Shown here: positions 45,020-53,050 of the stretch, piece by piece
Layout of the letters: each line of letters opens with the position of its first letter
Numbering within the stretch: the first letter of the stretch is position 1
Origin: Maribacter sp. 1_MG-2023
GTDB taxonomy: Bacteria > Bacteroidota > Bacteroidia > Flavobacteriales > Flavobacteriaceae
Assembly (NCBI RefSeq): GCF_030547005.1
Contig: NZ_JAUOPN010000003.1
Span: 248,001-312,000 of the forward strand
Length of the DNA: 64,000 nt
Reading direction: 5' to 3'
Made by a program: the position numbers and the translations under genes
Notes under the pieces: generated by a model
Seen by the model: only the letters and a program-made list of their open reading frames with translations
The model's database searches: none
Told to the model about the DNA's origin: nothing

Positions 45020-46573
45020 ATGTCAAAAATAGCAGCAGATTTCGGAATACACGATGCTCTAAAAGCATTAGGAATTAAAGATGTTAACGAGGGTACTTCA
45101 ACTGGATCTAACAATTTTTCTTCAGGCGATATTATTTCATCATACTCACCAGTAGATGGTTCACTAATTGCAAAGGTCAAAACAACGACAAAAGAAGATT
45201 ACGAAATAGTAATGTCTACTGCTACGACAACTTTTAAAGAGTGGAGAACAAAACCTGCACCGCTACGTGGTGAAATTGTTAGACAATTCGGCGAAAAATT
45301 AAGAGAGCTTAAAGAACCCTTAGGCAAACTTGTTTCTTATGAAATGGGAAAAAGCTACCAAGAAGGATTAGGTGAAGTTCAAGAAATGATAGATATCTGT
45401 GATTTCGCAGTTGGTCTTTCTCGTCAGCTACACGGTTTAACTATGCATTCAGAAAGACCTGGACATAGAATGTACGAGCAATATCATTCATTAGGTGTGG
45501 TTGGTATTATTTCTGCTTTTAATTTCCCAGTAGCCGTTTGGGCATGGAATACTGCTCTTGCTTGGATCTGTGGTGATGTTTGTGTTTGGAAACCATCAGA
45601 AAAAACTCCTTTATGTGGTATAGCCTGTCAAAATATAGCTGCTGCAGTTATGAAAGCGAATAACTTACCTGAAGGTATTTCTTGTTTGATCAACGGTGAT
45701 TATAAGATCGGTGAATTAATGACACAAGATAATAGAGTACCGTTAGTGTCTGCTACGGGATCAATTAGAATGGGAAAAATAGTAGCTCAAGCAGTTGCAG
45801 CCAGACTTGGAAAATCCTTGCTTGAACTTGGTGGTAACAATGCTATCATAGTTACACCAGATGCCGACTTAAAAATGACTGTTATCGGTGCCGTATTCGG
45901 TGCTGTAGGTACAGCGGGTCAACGTTGTACTTCTACTAGAAGATTGATCATTCACGAATCAATGTATGATAAAGTAAAAGAAGCTGTTGTAGCTGCATAT
46001 CAACAATTAAGAATTGGTAACCCTCTAGATGAAAACAATCACGTAGGTCCATTAATTGATACCGATGCGGTTGCTCAATATAAAACGGCTCTAGAAAAAG
46101 TGGTTAAAGAAGGTGGAAAATTAATAGTTGAAGGTGGTGTGTTAGACGGTGATGGCTTTGAAAGTGGTTGCTACGTTAAGCCTGCAATCGCAGAAGCTAA
46201 AAACGACTTCAAAATTGTTCAACACGAAACATTTGCGCCTGTTCTTTATCTATTAAAATATTCTGGTGATGTTGAAAATGCCATTGCTATTCAAAATGGT
46301 GTAGTACAAGGACTTTCATCTGCTATTATGACCAACAATCTTCGTGAAGCGGAACATTTTCTTTCTGCTTGGGGTAGCGATTGTGGTATTGCCAATGTAA
46401 ACATCGGTACTTCTGGTGCTGAAATAGGTGGAGCCTTCGGTGGTGAGAAAGAAACTGGCGGTGGTCGCGAAAGCGGTTCTGATGCTTGGAAAGTGTACAT
46501 GAGAAGACAAACCAATACTATTAATTATACAACTGAGCTTCCTTTGGCTCAGGGCATAAAGTTTGATCTATAA
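45020..46573 (+). CDS. ALDH7-type aldehyde dehydrogenase (probable alpha-aminoadipic semialdehyde dehydrogenase)
   Basis: NAD-dependent oxidation of an aldehyde to an acid; in the antiquitin subfamily the substrate is alpha-aminoadipic semialdehyde in lysine degradation. 517 residues from the ATG at 45020. The subfamily-specific region ERPGHRMYEQYHSLGVVGII followed by SAFNFPVAVWAWNTA is strongly antiquitin-like. The catalytic Cys is in GTAGQRCTSTRR, the general base Glu in LELGGNNA, and the Asn in NFPVAVW. Kynurenine-pathway semialdehydes are the alternative substrate because HAAO lies just upstream, but the subfamily marks favour lysine catabolism. Confidence 0.88.
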   Translation: MSKIAADFGIHDALKALGIKDVNEGTSTGSNNFSSGDIISSYSPVDGSLIAKVKTTTKEDYEIVMSTATTTFKEWRTKPAPLRGEIVRQFGEKLRELKEPLGKLVSYEMGKSYQEGLGEVQEMIDICDFAVGLSRQLHGLTMHSERPGHRMYEQYHSLGVVGIISAFNFPVAVWAWNTALAWICGDVCVWKPSEKTPLCGIACQNIAAAVMKANNLPEGISCLINGDYKIGELMTQDNRVPLVSATGSIRMGKIVAQAVAARLGKSLLELGGNNAIIVTPDADLKMTVIGAVFGAVGTAGQRCTSTRRLIIHESMYDKVKEAVVAAYQQLRIGNPLDENNHVGPLIDTDAVAQYKTALEKVVKEGGKLIVEGGVLDGDGFESGCYVKPAIAEAKNDFKIVQHETFAPVLYLLKYSGDVENAIAIQNGVVQGLSSAIMTNNLREAEHFLSAWGSDCGIANVNIGTSGAEIGGAFGGEKETGGGRESGSDAWKVYMRRQTNTINYTTELPLAQGIKFDL

Positions 46574-46617
46574 CAAAAACATAAATTCCTTTGTATATTT
46601 AATAACTAGGTTGCTTT

Positions 46618-46722
46618 TTAATTGGTTGGTTCATTTGACCAGCTACCATGAAGCAAAGTTTGTACGCCTAGAACAATAAACATGCAAAGGAAATTTATAA
46701 TACCTTTTATTTTTTTCTTCAT
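46618..46722 (-). CDS. Candidate 34-residue single-span membrane peptide
   Basis: ATG at 46720-46722 to TAA at 46618-46620 encodes MKKKIKGIINFLCMFIVLGV followed by QTLLHGSWSNEPTN. The basic N-terminus, about 18-residue hydrophobic helix with one Cys, and a polar, non-random-looking tail (GSWSNEPTN) give the look of a real small membrane protein with the N-terminus inside. It faces away from the OmpA gene and is convergent with the ALDH7 gene. I cannot name a family with certainty. Confidence 0.5.
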   Translation of the reverse strand: MKKKIKGIINFLCMFIVLGVQTLLHGSWSNEPTN

Positions 46723-46801
46723 TTTATAGTGTAAATACCTCTTTATTAAACTAGTAAATTATTTTACTCTTGTAAACTAATTCTGTACAGCTTTACACAA
46801 A

Positions 46802-46816
46802 TATTGTATAGTTGGT
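46802..46816 (+). repeat. Direct repeat TATTGTATAGTTGGT, copy 1
   Basis: Identical 15-base copies at 46802-46816 and 47017-47031 with similar TTTnCAC sequence upstream of both. The TATAGTTG core is close to the -7 consensus TAnnTTTG, so the two copies may be duplicated promoters: copy 1 would read straight into the 46843-46880 terminator, copy 2 into the OmpA gene. Confidence 0.4.
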
Positions 46817-46842
46817 TTTTTTCTTCCTTCAATTATAGACAT

Positions 46843-46880
46843 AAAAAAATCCTATCGACTACAAGAGGACAGGATTTTTT
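46843..46880. terminator. Hairpin terminator in the ALDH7-OmpA gap
   Basis: Ten-base stem AAATCCTATC (46847-46856) with GACAGGATTT (46868-46877), one mismatch, A run before and T run after, so it can act both ways. It is about 280 bases after the ALDH7 stop. Confidence 0.75.
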
Positions 46881-47016
46881 AACCAACTAACTCAAAACTT
46901 GAAATTATATATTCAATGCCCAAACTTTGTGGGGAGATATATACCGTTTCAATACTTACGTAAAAATGCAAATAATAGTTGTTGCACCATACAGTTTTTT
47001 TATCGTTTCACCCTAT

Positions 47017-47031
47017 TATTGTATAGTTGGT
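47017..47031 (+). repeat. Direct repeat TATTGTATAGTTGGT, copy 2
   Basis: Second copy of the 46802 element, 122 bases before the OmpA-type ATG. Its position fits a promoter for the OmpA/HhH operon. Confidence 0.4.
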
Positions 47032-47152
47032 ATGTATTTTAACATATCTAATATTAAGATAATGTTGATTGTAAGGTAATTAGGTGCGAATCTTTTAACA
47101 TTTTTAAGATTTTTTTAATAAATTGTGCGCTAAACACTAAACATTACGTACA

Positions 47153-48061
47153 ATGACAAGAACAATCAAGTATTTATTATTGATGTTGATTACCATTGTA
47201 GTCGGTACTTACTTATTTATAACCTATTGCAGCGAATGCGGTGCGGCGGTTACAAGTACAGAGCCCACTACACAAAAGGAAATCATTAAAGCGCCCTCGG
47301 CTACATCTTACCCCTTCGCTATAGATGGAAACGGATTTGCCTATAACACAAATGACAATTATAACTTTAACATTTCGTCTCACGACATTTTAATGCCTTT
47401 AAGTGCTGAATTGACACAAGGAGTTTCTGGTCTGCAAAGTCATTTAGAATCAAATGGAAGTAATGTTATAAAAGTAACAGGATATTACACAAGCGAAGAA
47501 GAGAACAATACTGCGTTTCCTAATTTAGGACTTGCAAGAGCAAATTCAATTAAAAATGACTTAGCTTCTAAAGGATTTTCAACTGCTCAAATTAATACCC
47601 AAGGTAAACTTATGGATGAAATGATTCCAAAAGATGGTACCTACTGGGGAGCTGCTTCATTTGGTCTTGAAGAAAAATCTGTTGATGCAGAAGATGACCT
47701 TAAAGCATTATATGAAAAAATTAATGCTAACCCATTAATCCTATATTTCGACACTGCAGAGGCATCAATAAATCTAGATGCTGAACAAAGACAAAAAATT
47801 GCTGATATTTCTAGATATTTAGATAAAGTTTCTGATGCTAAGACAAGCGTAGTTGGTCATACAGATGCCACTGGACAAGCAAGTACAAATATGAGACTAG
47901 GGCAAGACAGAGCAGAATTCGCTAAAAATTACTTAATGCAAAACGGAATAGCTGCAGATAAAATAATTGCTACGTCTAAAGGACAAACGCAACCAATTGC
48001 TACTAATGCCACTGAAGAAGGCAGAGTAAAAAATAGACGAACAGTTATTACATTAAAATAA
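47153..48061 (+). CDS. OmpA-family protein with two OmpA-like modules
   Basis: 302 residues. An N-terminal membrane anchor or signal (KYLLLMLITIVVGTYLFITY) is followed by Cys residues (CSECG). The first module at about 75-165 is OmpA-like but degenerate (VTGYYTSEEENNTAFPNLGLARANSIK). The second at about 195-302 is a good OmpA_C domain: LYFDTAEASINLDAEQRQKI, VVGHTDATGQASTNMRLGQD with the peptidoglycan Asp, RAEFAKNYLMQNGIAADKI and RVKNRRTVI with the paired Arg. Probable peptidoglycan-binding envelope protein. It is 32 bases upstream of the HhH protein gene. Confidence 0.9.
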   Translation: MTRTIKYLLLMLITIVVGTYLFITYCSECGAAVTSTEPTTQKEIIKAPSATSYPFAIDGNGFAYNTNDNYNFNISSHDILMPLSAELTQGVSGLQSHLESNGSNVIKVTGYYTSEEENNTAFPNLGLARANSIKNDLASKGFSTAQINTQGKLMDEMIPKDGTYWGAASFGLEEKSVDAEDDLKALYEKINANPLILYFDTAEASINLDAEQRQKIADISRYLDKVSDAKTSVVGHTDATGQASTNMRLGQDRAEFAKNYLMQNGIAADKIIATSKGQTQPIATNATEEGRVKNRRTVITLK

Positions 48062-48093
48062 AACATACACTAATCCTATAAATAAGTAAAATC

Positions 48094-48747
48094 ATGAATT
48101 TTGAAAATATGAACATTTGGTGCTGGATAATTCCATTATTAGTAGGTCTTATCTGCGGTATTTTAGGTTATCTACTTGGTAGCCGTTCTGCCAAGGTAAT
48201 AGACAACTCTGCTGAAATCAATAGTCTTACCGCTAGTAATACAAAGTTAAAAGGCGAATTGTCAGATTTAAACAATCTAAAAGCAAGCAACAGCAAACTA
48301 AAAGCTGATTTAGATGCGTGTAACCAAAGAGTAATTGCAGCAAGCAAAGTAGTAACACCTGCTCCGGTTGCCCCTAGCGCACCAAGTACTAATTTAGGTG
48401 CATCTGCCGCCTCTTTTGCTGCTGGCGCCGCTACAAGTAGTGCTCTAGCCTTTGATGGCTCAGCTGCAAAAGCTGCTTTTGGAAAAACCATTAAGCAAGA
48501 TGACTTAAAACTTGTAGAAGGTATTGGTCCAAAAATTGAAGGCATGTTCAAAGACCATGGTATTAAAACATGGAAAGAACTTTCTGAGGCTAGCTTAGAA
48601 GCATGTCAGAAAATATTGGATACTGGTGGAACAAGATATAAAATTCACGATCCTGCTTCTTGGCCATTACAAGCTAAAATGTGTTACGAAGGTAAGTGGA
48701 CAGAACTTGTAAAGTGGCAAGATGAACACAAACACGGTAAACTATAA
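48094..48747 (+). CDS. Membrane-anchored helix-hairpin-helix protein
   Basis: 217 residues. One N-terminal membrane span (CWIIPLLVGLICGILGYLLG), then a coiled coil (SAEINSLTASNTKLKGELSD), an Ala/Pro/Ser-rich linker (about 85-125) and a C-terminal domain with KLVEGIGPKIEGMFKDHGIK (helix-hairpin-helix/KID-like) and TWKELSE-type continuation. Such domains are described as flap-endonuclease-like 5' DNA nuclease HhH domains, but no nuclease residues are evident, and in membrane-anchored proteins the domain may bind other partners. It probably forms an operon with the OmpA gene and is followed by a strong terminator. Confidence 0.75.
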   Translation: MNFENMNIWCWIIPLLVGLICGILGYLLGSRSAKVIDNSAEINSLTASNTKLKGELSDLNNLKASNSKLKADLDACNQRVIAASKVVTPAPVAPSAPSTNLGASAASFAAGAATSSALAFDGSAAKAAFGKTIKQDDLKLVEGIGPKIEGMFKDHGIKTWKELSEASLEACQKILDTGGTRYKIHDPASWPLQAKMCYEGKWTELVKWQDEHKHGKL

Positions 48748-48762
48748 CATACCGTTTAAAGC

Positions 48763-48799
48763 AAAAAAAATCCCGATCATTACTGATCGGGATTTTTTA
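48763..48799. terminator. Bidirectional rho-independent terminator
   Basis: Perfect 11-base stem AATCCCGATCA (48769-48779) with TGATCGGGATT (48784-48794), flanked by A and T runs. It separates the HhH gene (plus) and the desaturase gene (minus). Confidence 0.9.
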
Positions 48800-48801
48800 T
48801 T

Positions 48802-49800
48802 TTATAATGCTCCGTTTGCCTCAACCCACTTAAAGTGATATTGATCTTGCGGAAATTTCATGCGCTCTGCAATTCTTTCTAACCTTGAAGGCAACTTAAT
48901 TAAATAGTCACGTGCCTTTTCTGCTTCTTCATTTAAAGAACGAACAGTTTCTAATTCCCAATACGCATTAAGCTTACTTAGAATATCAACATAATCTTGT
49001 GCAGTATACACACCTAAACGTTGCGCACAGTTAGAGAAGTTCTCAAATGCCGATCCTATTGTACCACCAGACTCACGTAAAAAGTGTGCTGGCATTACAA
49101 TTTTCTTCTTCATCATATCTGCAAAGGCAATCATCATACCCGATGGATCTTCACCCATTATAGTCTTTACAAATTCTCTATATGCTAAATGGTGTCTCAT
49201 TTCATCACCAGCAATAATAGTACACATTTTACCCAATAAGGCATTTCCTTTTTTCTTCGCCATTTGCCCAACACGCTTATGCGAAATATTGGTAGCTAAT
49301 TCTTGAAAAGAGGTATATACAAAGTTTTTATATGGATCACGATCAGTACCAATATCAAACCCATCAGAAATTAAATGTTGAGTAGTAATCTCAATTTCTT
49401 TCATATTTACCCTTCCAGATAAATAAAGATATTTATTCAACACATCACCGTGTCTATTTTCTTCAGCCGTCCAAGCGCGAACCCATTTTGCCCAACCGTT
49501 TGTTTTATGGTCACCGTGTTGGTCAACACCAACAACATCCATTAACCACGATTCATAAGTTGGTAATGCCTCTTCGGTAATGGTATCTGCCACCATGGTT
49601 ACCCAAAAATCATATCCTAAATCTTTAGACTCTTCACGAATTTCTTTCACCTCTTGCAAGAATGTATCCTTTTGAGAATCTGGTAAAAAATCTGTTGGTT
49701 GCCATATATCCTCTGGTTTTATAAGGAAAGAATCCATGAAACTTTCTACCTTAGGCTCTAAGGCCTGCATCACTTCTAATCTTATATTTTTAGTAGACAT
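48802..49800 (-). CDS. Acyl-[acyl-carrier-protein] desaturase
   Basis: Soluble di-iron desaturase that inserts a cis double bond in acyl-ACP, for membrane fluidity. 332 residues, near the plant stearoyl-ACP desaturase length. Both halves of the di-iron site are present: EENRHG (about 130-135) and DEMRHH (about 216-221), with two further Glu in the helices before them. Cytosolic. A single gene closed by the terminator at 48763; a GATCTTTG box just upstream is a weak -7 match. Confidence 0.93.
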   Translation of the reverse strand: MSTKNIRLEVMQALEPKVESFMDSFLIKPEDIWQPTDFLPDSQKDTFLQEVKEIREESKDLGYDFWVTMVADTITEEALPTYESWLMDVVGVDQHGDHKTNGWAKWVRAWTAEENRHGDVLNKYLYLSGRVNMKEIEITTQHLISDGFDIGTDRDPYKNFVYTSFQELATNISHKRVGQMAKKKGNALLGKMCTIIAGDEMRHHLAYREFVKTIMGEDPSGMMIAFADMMKKKIVMPAHFLRESGGTIGSAFENFSNCAQRLGVYTAQDYVDILSKLNAYWELETVRSLNEEAEKARDYLIKLPSRLERIAERMKFPQDQYHFKWVEANGAL

Positions 49801-49864
49801 AGTTTATTTTTTTTCAAAGATCGTTAATAAAACAATCTATTTTTCAGTAAAGTTAACGGTTTTC

Positions 49865-50599
49865 TTAGTTTCTGCCCATTTCATTGGGATAAAAGGTGTA
49901 CACTGGATCACTTTGCCAATATTCTTTTGTATCTGCATTAAATACAGTTAACGGTCCTTTAAAGGCTGCACCTGTATCAATATTCCAAACATTAGCTGCT
50001 TTCTGTGGTGTCGTTTTACCAATACGAGTAACGGGTGTGTGCCCTATATAAATTTCAGAATAGTTTTTTAATCGCTTCGGATAATGAATATGATCTTTAT
50101 CTAAATCTGTATTTAACGAAAGTGCCAATTCCCAAAGGGTGCGATCCCAATAGAACGTTTTTTTAAAATATTCATGCTCTATACCTTTTAGGTTCGTAAA
50201 ACCCGCATGTAAAAACAATCTGTTTTCTGAATCTAGATAATAATTTTCTAAGCTTTCATAAAACTTGATGTGCCTATCTTTCGTTTCTTTAGAAGCCTTA
50301 CCATACGAATTAGATGTTGCCTCACCACCATGTAGAAACCATGTTGGATTGTCTGCCTTATCGGTTAACCACTCATAACAAAGCTCATCATGATTACCGC
50401 GTAGGTATATACAATTATAGGTTTCTTTTAATTCTAAAAGAAAATTTATAGTTTCAACAGCCTCGCTCCATCCATCAATGTAATCTCCTAAAAAAATTAT
50501 AGTATCATCTTCCGTTATAGCTGCTTTTTCAAGTACTTGCTTTAAAGCTTGTAATCCTGAATGAATGTCACCTACAACCAGTGCTCTTTTTGTACTCAT
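49865..50599 (-). CDS. Calcineurin-like (PPP-type) metallophosphatase
   Basis: 244 residues. The classical PPP/calcineurin motif chain is present: GDIHSG (GDxHG-like, with Ser for Gly), GDYIDGWSE (GDxVDRG-like) and RGNHDE (GNHE-like), then a later HAGF (HGG-like) and GHTP. These bind two metals. It may dephosphorylate proteins or diadenosine-type nucleotides (similar in length to ApaH/PrpE-type enzymes). It starts inside the stop of the zinc-ribbon gene (4-base ATGA overlap), so the two are coupled. Confidence 0.88.
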   Translation of the reverse strand: MSTKRALVVGDIHSGLQALKQVLEKAAITEDDTIIFLGDYIDGWSEAVETINFLLELKETYNCIYLRGNHDELCYEWLTDKADNPTWFLHGGEATSNSYGKASKETKDRHIKFYESLENYYLDSENRLFLHAGFTNLKGIEHEYFKKTFYWDRTLWELALSLNTDLDKDHIHYPKRLKNYSEIYIGHTPVTRIGKTTPQKAANVWNIDTGAAFKGPLTVFNADTKEYWQSDPVYTFYPNEMGRN

Positions 50600-51678
50600 T
50601 TAGCAAAAATCGCAATTATGGCTATTATGACAAGGATAAATATCACTAAAAAGAAAATTTTCCAAAATGAATATGGTCTATTTCCACTTAATACCCCTGT
50701 TTGCCCATTTATATAAAAATTAAACTCTTTACCATCATACCTATATGAACTTAAGTAAATGGGAAGTAAAATATGTTTGAACTTTTCATCAGATAATTTA
50801 ATATCGGCATTTGCCACTCTTTGAGTATCACCACCAATATCGCGTTTTATCCAATTATAGGCAATATTCTTAGCTTCTTGAAATGATTTGTGATGCCCTT
50901 CTTTTAATGAAACCGTATATTTTTCGGTTACAAAACCAGATAGATATTTCGAATTAAAAGCCACTAAATCTTTTAAATTCCAAAAGGCGACTTTTGCCGG
51001 AATCTCTTTGCGTTTCTTTTCAGAAGCACTTATTAGAATATCATCTACAAAACCATCTATTTTACCTGAAGCATACGTCCATTTTGTTTTTCTAACCCGC
51101 CTTGTTTTTCTTGCTTTATTACTATTGTAACTTTGAGTTTCATAATAATAATCTCCTCTTTGCCCTTGATAAGAAGCAAATAGGTTAGCATCAAACGTCC
51201 AATACGGAATATACAACCCATGCAAACCTTCTGGATCTAGTGCTGCCTTCTTTAAATTGTCTGGCGCAAACCAAATTTTATCTACCCACGCCTTAAATAT
51301 GGCTTGGGCTTTATTGCTATCTAATTGAAAAGGAACTAAAGCACCTGGTAAGATCCATCCTTCCTTTTCAATATCTTCTCTTATTAAAGGTTCGCTACAA
51401 TACACACAATTAAGCGATTTGTAGTTTTCTTCTACATGTTGGTTGGCACCACAATTTTTACAATGTAAAAGCTCTATAGTTTCGGTATAGGCATTTTCAC
51501 CTACAATCTTTAAGTAATGCTCTAATTCTAATTCTTCAAAGCTCGTTTTAGATTGCTCAATAAATTCTTCATAGCCACAGTACTCACATGTTAATTGATG
51601 TGAACCTGGCTTAAATTTTAGCTCGGCACCACAATTTGCACATGCTTTTTTATACTCCGATTGTTGAATATCGTCCAT
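50596..51678 (-). CDS. Zinc-ribbon membrane protein (YdjG/TFIIB-ribbon-like)
   Basis: 360 residues. Two zinc ribbons: CANCGAELKFKPGSHQLTCE then YCG (about 13-37) and CKNCGANQHVEENYKSLNCV then YCSE (about 73-97). A long soluble domain rich in aromatic residues follows (GLHGLYIPYWTFDANLFASY), and one C-terminal membrane span (FLVIFILVIIAIIAIFA). In Bacillus the similar YdjG works with the SPFH protein YdjI and a PspA-type protein at the membrane. Here the SPFH gene is directly upstream (52-base gap) and a phosphatase directly downstream. Confidence 0.8.
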   Translation of the reverse strand: MDDIQQSEYKKACANCGAELKFKPGSHQLTCEYCGYEEFIEQSKTSFEELELEHYLKIVGENAYTETIELLHCKNCGANQHVEENYKSLNCVYCSEPLIREDIEKEGWILPGALVPFQLDSNKAQAIFKAWVDKIWFAPDNLKKAALDPEGLHGLYIPYWTFDANLFASYQGQRGDYYYETQSYNSNKARKTRRVRKTKWTYASGKIDGFVDDILISASEKKRKEIPAKVAFWNLKDLVAFNSKYLSGFVTEKYTVSLKEGHHKSFQEAKNIAYNWIKRDIGGDTQRVANADIKLSDEKFKHILLPIYLSSYRYDGKEFNFYINGQTGVLSGNRPYSFWKIFFLVIFILVIIAIIAIFAK

Positions 51679-51730
51679 AGAAAGTATCCCTTGTCTTAGA
51701 AAGGTATGTTAGTATATGTATTGCTTAAGA

Positions 51731-52873
51731 TTATGCCGTTGGTAATGGTGGCGGCGTATTACCGCCCAAGAAAGATTTTAGTTCTTCTATCTCTTTCAAT
51801 GCAGTCCAGCTTGCCATTCCTTGTTTCCAAATCAATGAATCTCTATTAATGGTTCTGCTAGCGAACAACTCTTTTAATTTATCAATAGCTACCGGTCCTA
51901 ACTGGTGTCCGTTTACGGCATAGAAATATGTTACCTGTGTTGGCATTGGCGGTGGTGCCTGTGGCTGCTGTGCAGCTTGCCCACCAAAAGGTTGTGTTGC
52001 CGGCTGACCCATTAAACCACCCATTTGTTGTGCTAATACAAAGCCCATACCCATGCCCATACCGGCACCAGCGGTACCACCTTCATTTTTAGCTGCTAGT
52101 TCCATTGCTTTCGCTGCTTTGAATTGTGCCAATTTGCCCATATCCAATTTATCTAAGCGGCTGTATTCAAAAATTTCTTTTTTAAGCTCTTCTGGCATCG
52201 ATACATTTTCGATGTAGAATTTCTCTAACTCAATACCTACTCTATTAAACTCCGGCTGCATTACATCTTGGCATGTTTCAGAAAGTTCGCTAGTATTTGC
52301 TGCATATAATTCTATAGGCAAATTAGCTTCACCTACGGTATCTGTAAAACGGGTTACTATTAAGCTTTTTAAATGTTCGTTAATCTCATAGTTAGTGAAA
52401 TTACCATCTGTACCCACCACATCTACTATAAATTTACCTGGATCATTGATCCTAAAACTATACGTACCAAAAGCACGTATTTCTACCAAACCGAAACGGT
52501 CATCGCTTAACATGAACGGATTTTTGGTTCCCCACTTTTCATCTGTAAAAAGGCGTGTGTTTACAAAATAAACCTCCGCTTTAAACGGACTATCAAATCC
52601 ATATTTCCACCCTTTTAACGTGGTTAATATGGGTAAGTTTTGCGTATTTAACGTATACGTACCTGGTTTGAAAACATCTGCTAATTGACCTTCATTTATA
52701 AAAACTGCAGTTTGTCCTTCGCGTACAATTAACTGTGCATTGTTTTTTATTTCATTTTGGTAACGCTCAAAACGATGAACTATAGTATCGTTCGTATTAT
52801 CTAGCCATTCAATTATATCTATAAACTCGTGGCTCAGTTTTTTCTTTATTTCATCAAATATGCTCATGGTCAA
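51731..52873 (-). CDS. SPFH-domain protein with C-terminal GYF_2 domain (YdjI/virion-core-like)
   Basis: 380 residues (an in-frame ATG at 52867 giving MSIFDEIK is an equally good start). The N-terminal two-thirds is the SPFH domain of the YdjI kind (NAQLIVREGQTAVFINEGQL ADVFKPGTYTL; FIVDVVGTDGNFTNYEINEH). A Gly/Met/Gln/Pro-rich linker (about 265-325) leads to a GYF_2 domain with VTYFYAVNGHQLGPVAIDKL and SLIWKQGMASWTALKEIEEL. No membrane span, so it probably forms membrane-associated rings recruited by the zinc-ribbon partner. Confidence 0.85.
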   Translation of the reverse strand: MTMSIFDEIKKKLSHEFIDIIEWLDNTNDTIVHRFERYQNEIKNNAQLIVREGQTAVFINEGQLADVFKPGTYTLNTQNLPILTTLKGWKYGFDSPFKAEVYFVNTRLFTDEKWGTKNPFMLSDDRFGLVEIRAFGTYSFRINDPGKFIVDVVGTDGNFTNYEINEHLKSLIVTRFTDTVGEANLPIELYAANTSELSETCQDVMQPEFNRVGIELEKFYIENVSMPEELKKEIFEYSRLDKLDMGKLAQFKAAKAMELAAKNEGGTAGAGMGMGMGFVLAQQMGGLMGQPATQPFGGQAAQQPQAPPPMPTQVTYFYAVNGHQLGPVAIDKLKELFASRTINRDSLIWKQGMASWTALKEIEELKSFLGGNTPPPLPTA

Positions 52874-53050
52874 AATGTGTTTTAAATATGATATTCAAGA
52901 TATGCATTTCATTAACAGACCCAAAACCAGAAACATATTAATTCAAAAAAACTTCTATAAACTGCTATAATTTGACATTTACTTAAGATTATTTAGGAAG
53001 TAGCTGCTTTTTCTAATTAACTTAGACTTCCTAATTTTCTTTTTAAATTT

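Larger units (their letters stand above)
46574..47152. other. 579-base intergenic region with several structured elements
   Basis: Between the ALDH7 and OmpA-type genes, on the plus strand. It holds a 34-codon minus-strand frame (46618-46722), a terminator hairpin (46843-46880), the TAACCAAC...AAATTAT segment (46880-46908) also found at 5092-5114, and a 15-base direct repeat TATTGTATAGTTGGT at 46802-46816 and 47017-47031. The rest is AT-rich without an RNA gene I can name. Confidence 0.6.

Noticed and set aside
46574-47152. tRNA, 6S or riboswitch in the large ALDH7-OmpA gap
   Set aside because: No cloverleaf, T-loop or recognisable riboswitch core is visible; only the hairpin and repeats stand out.
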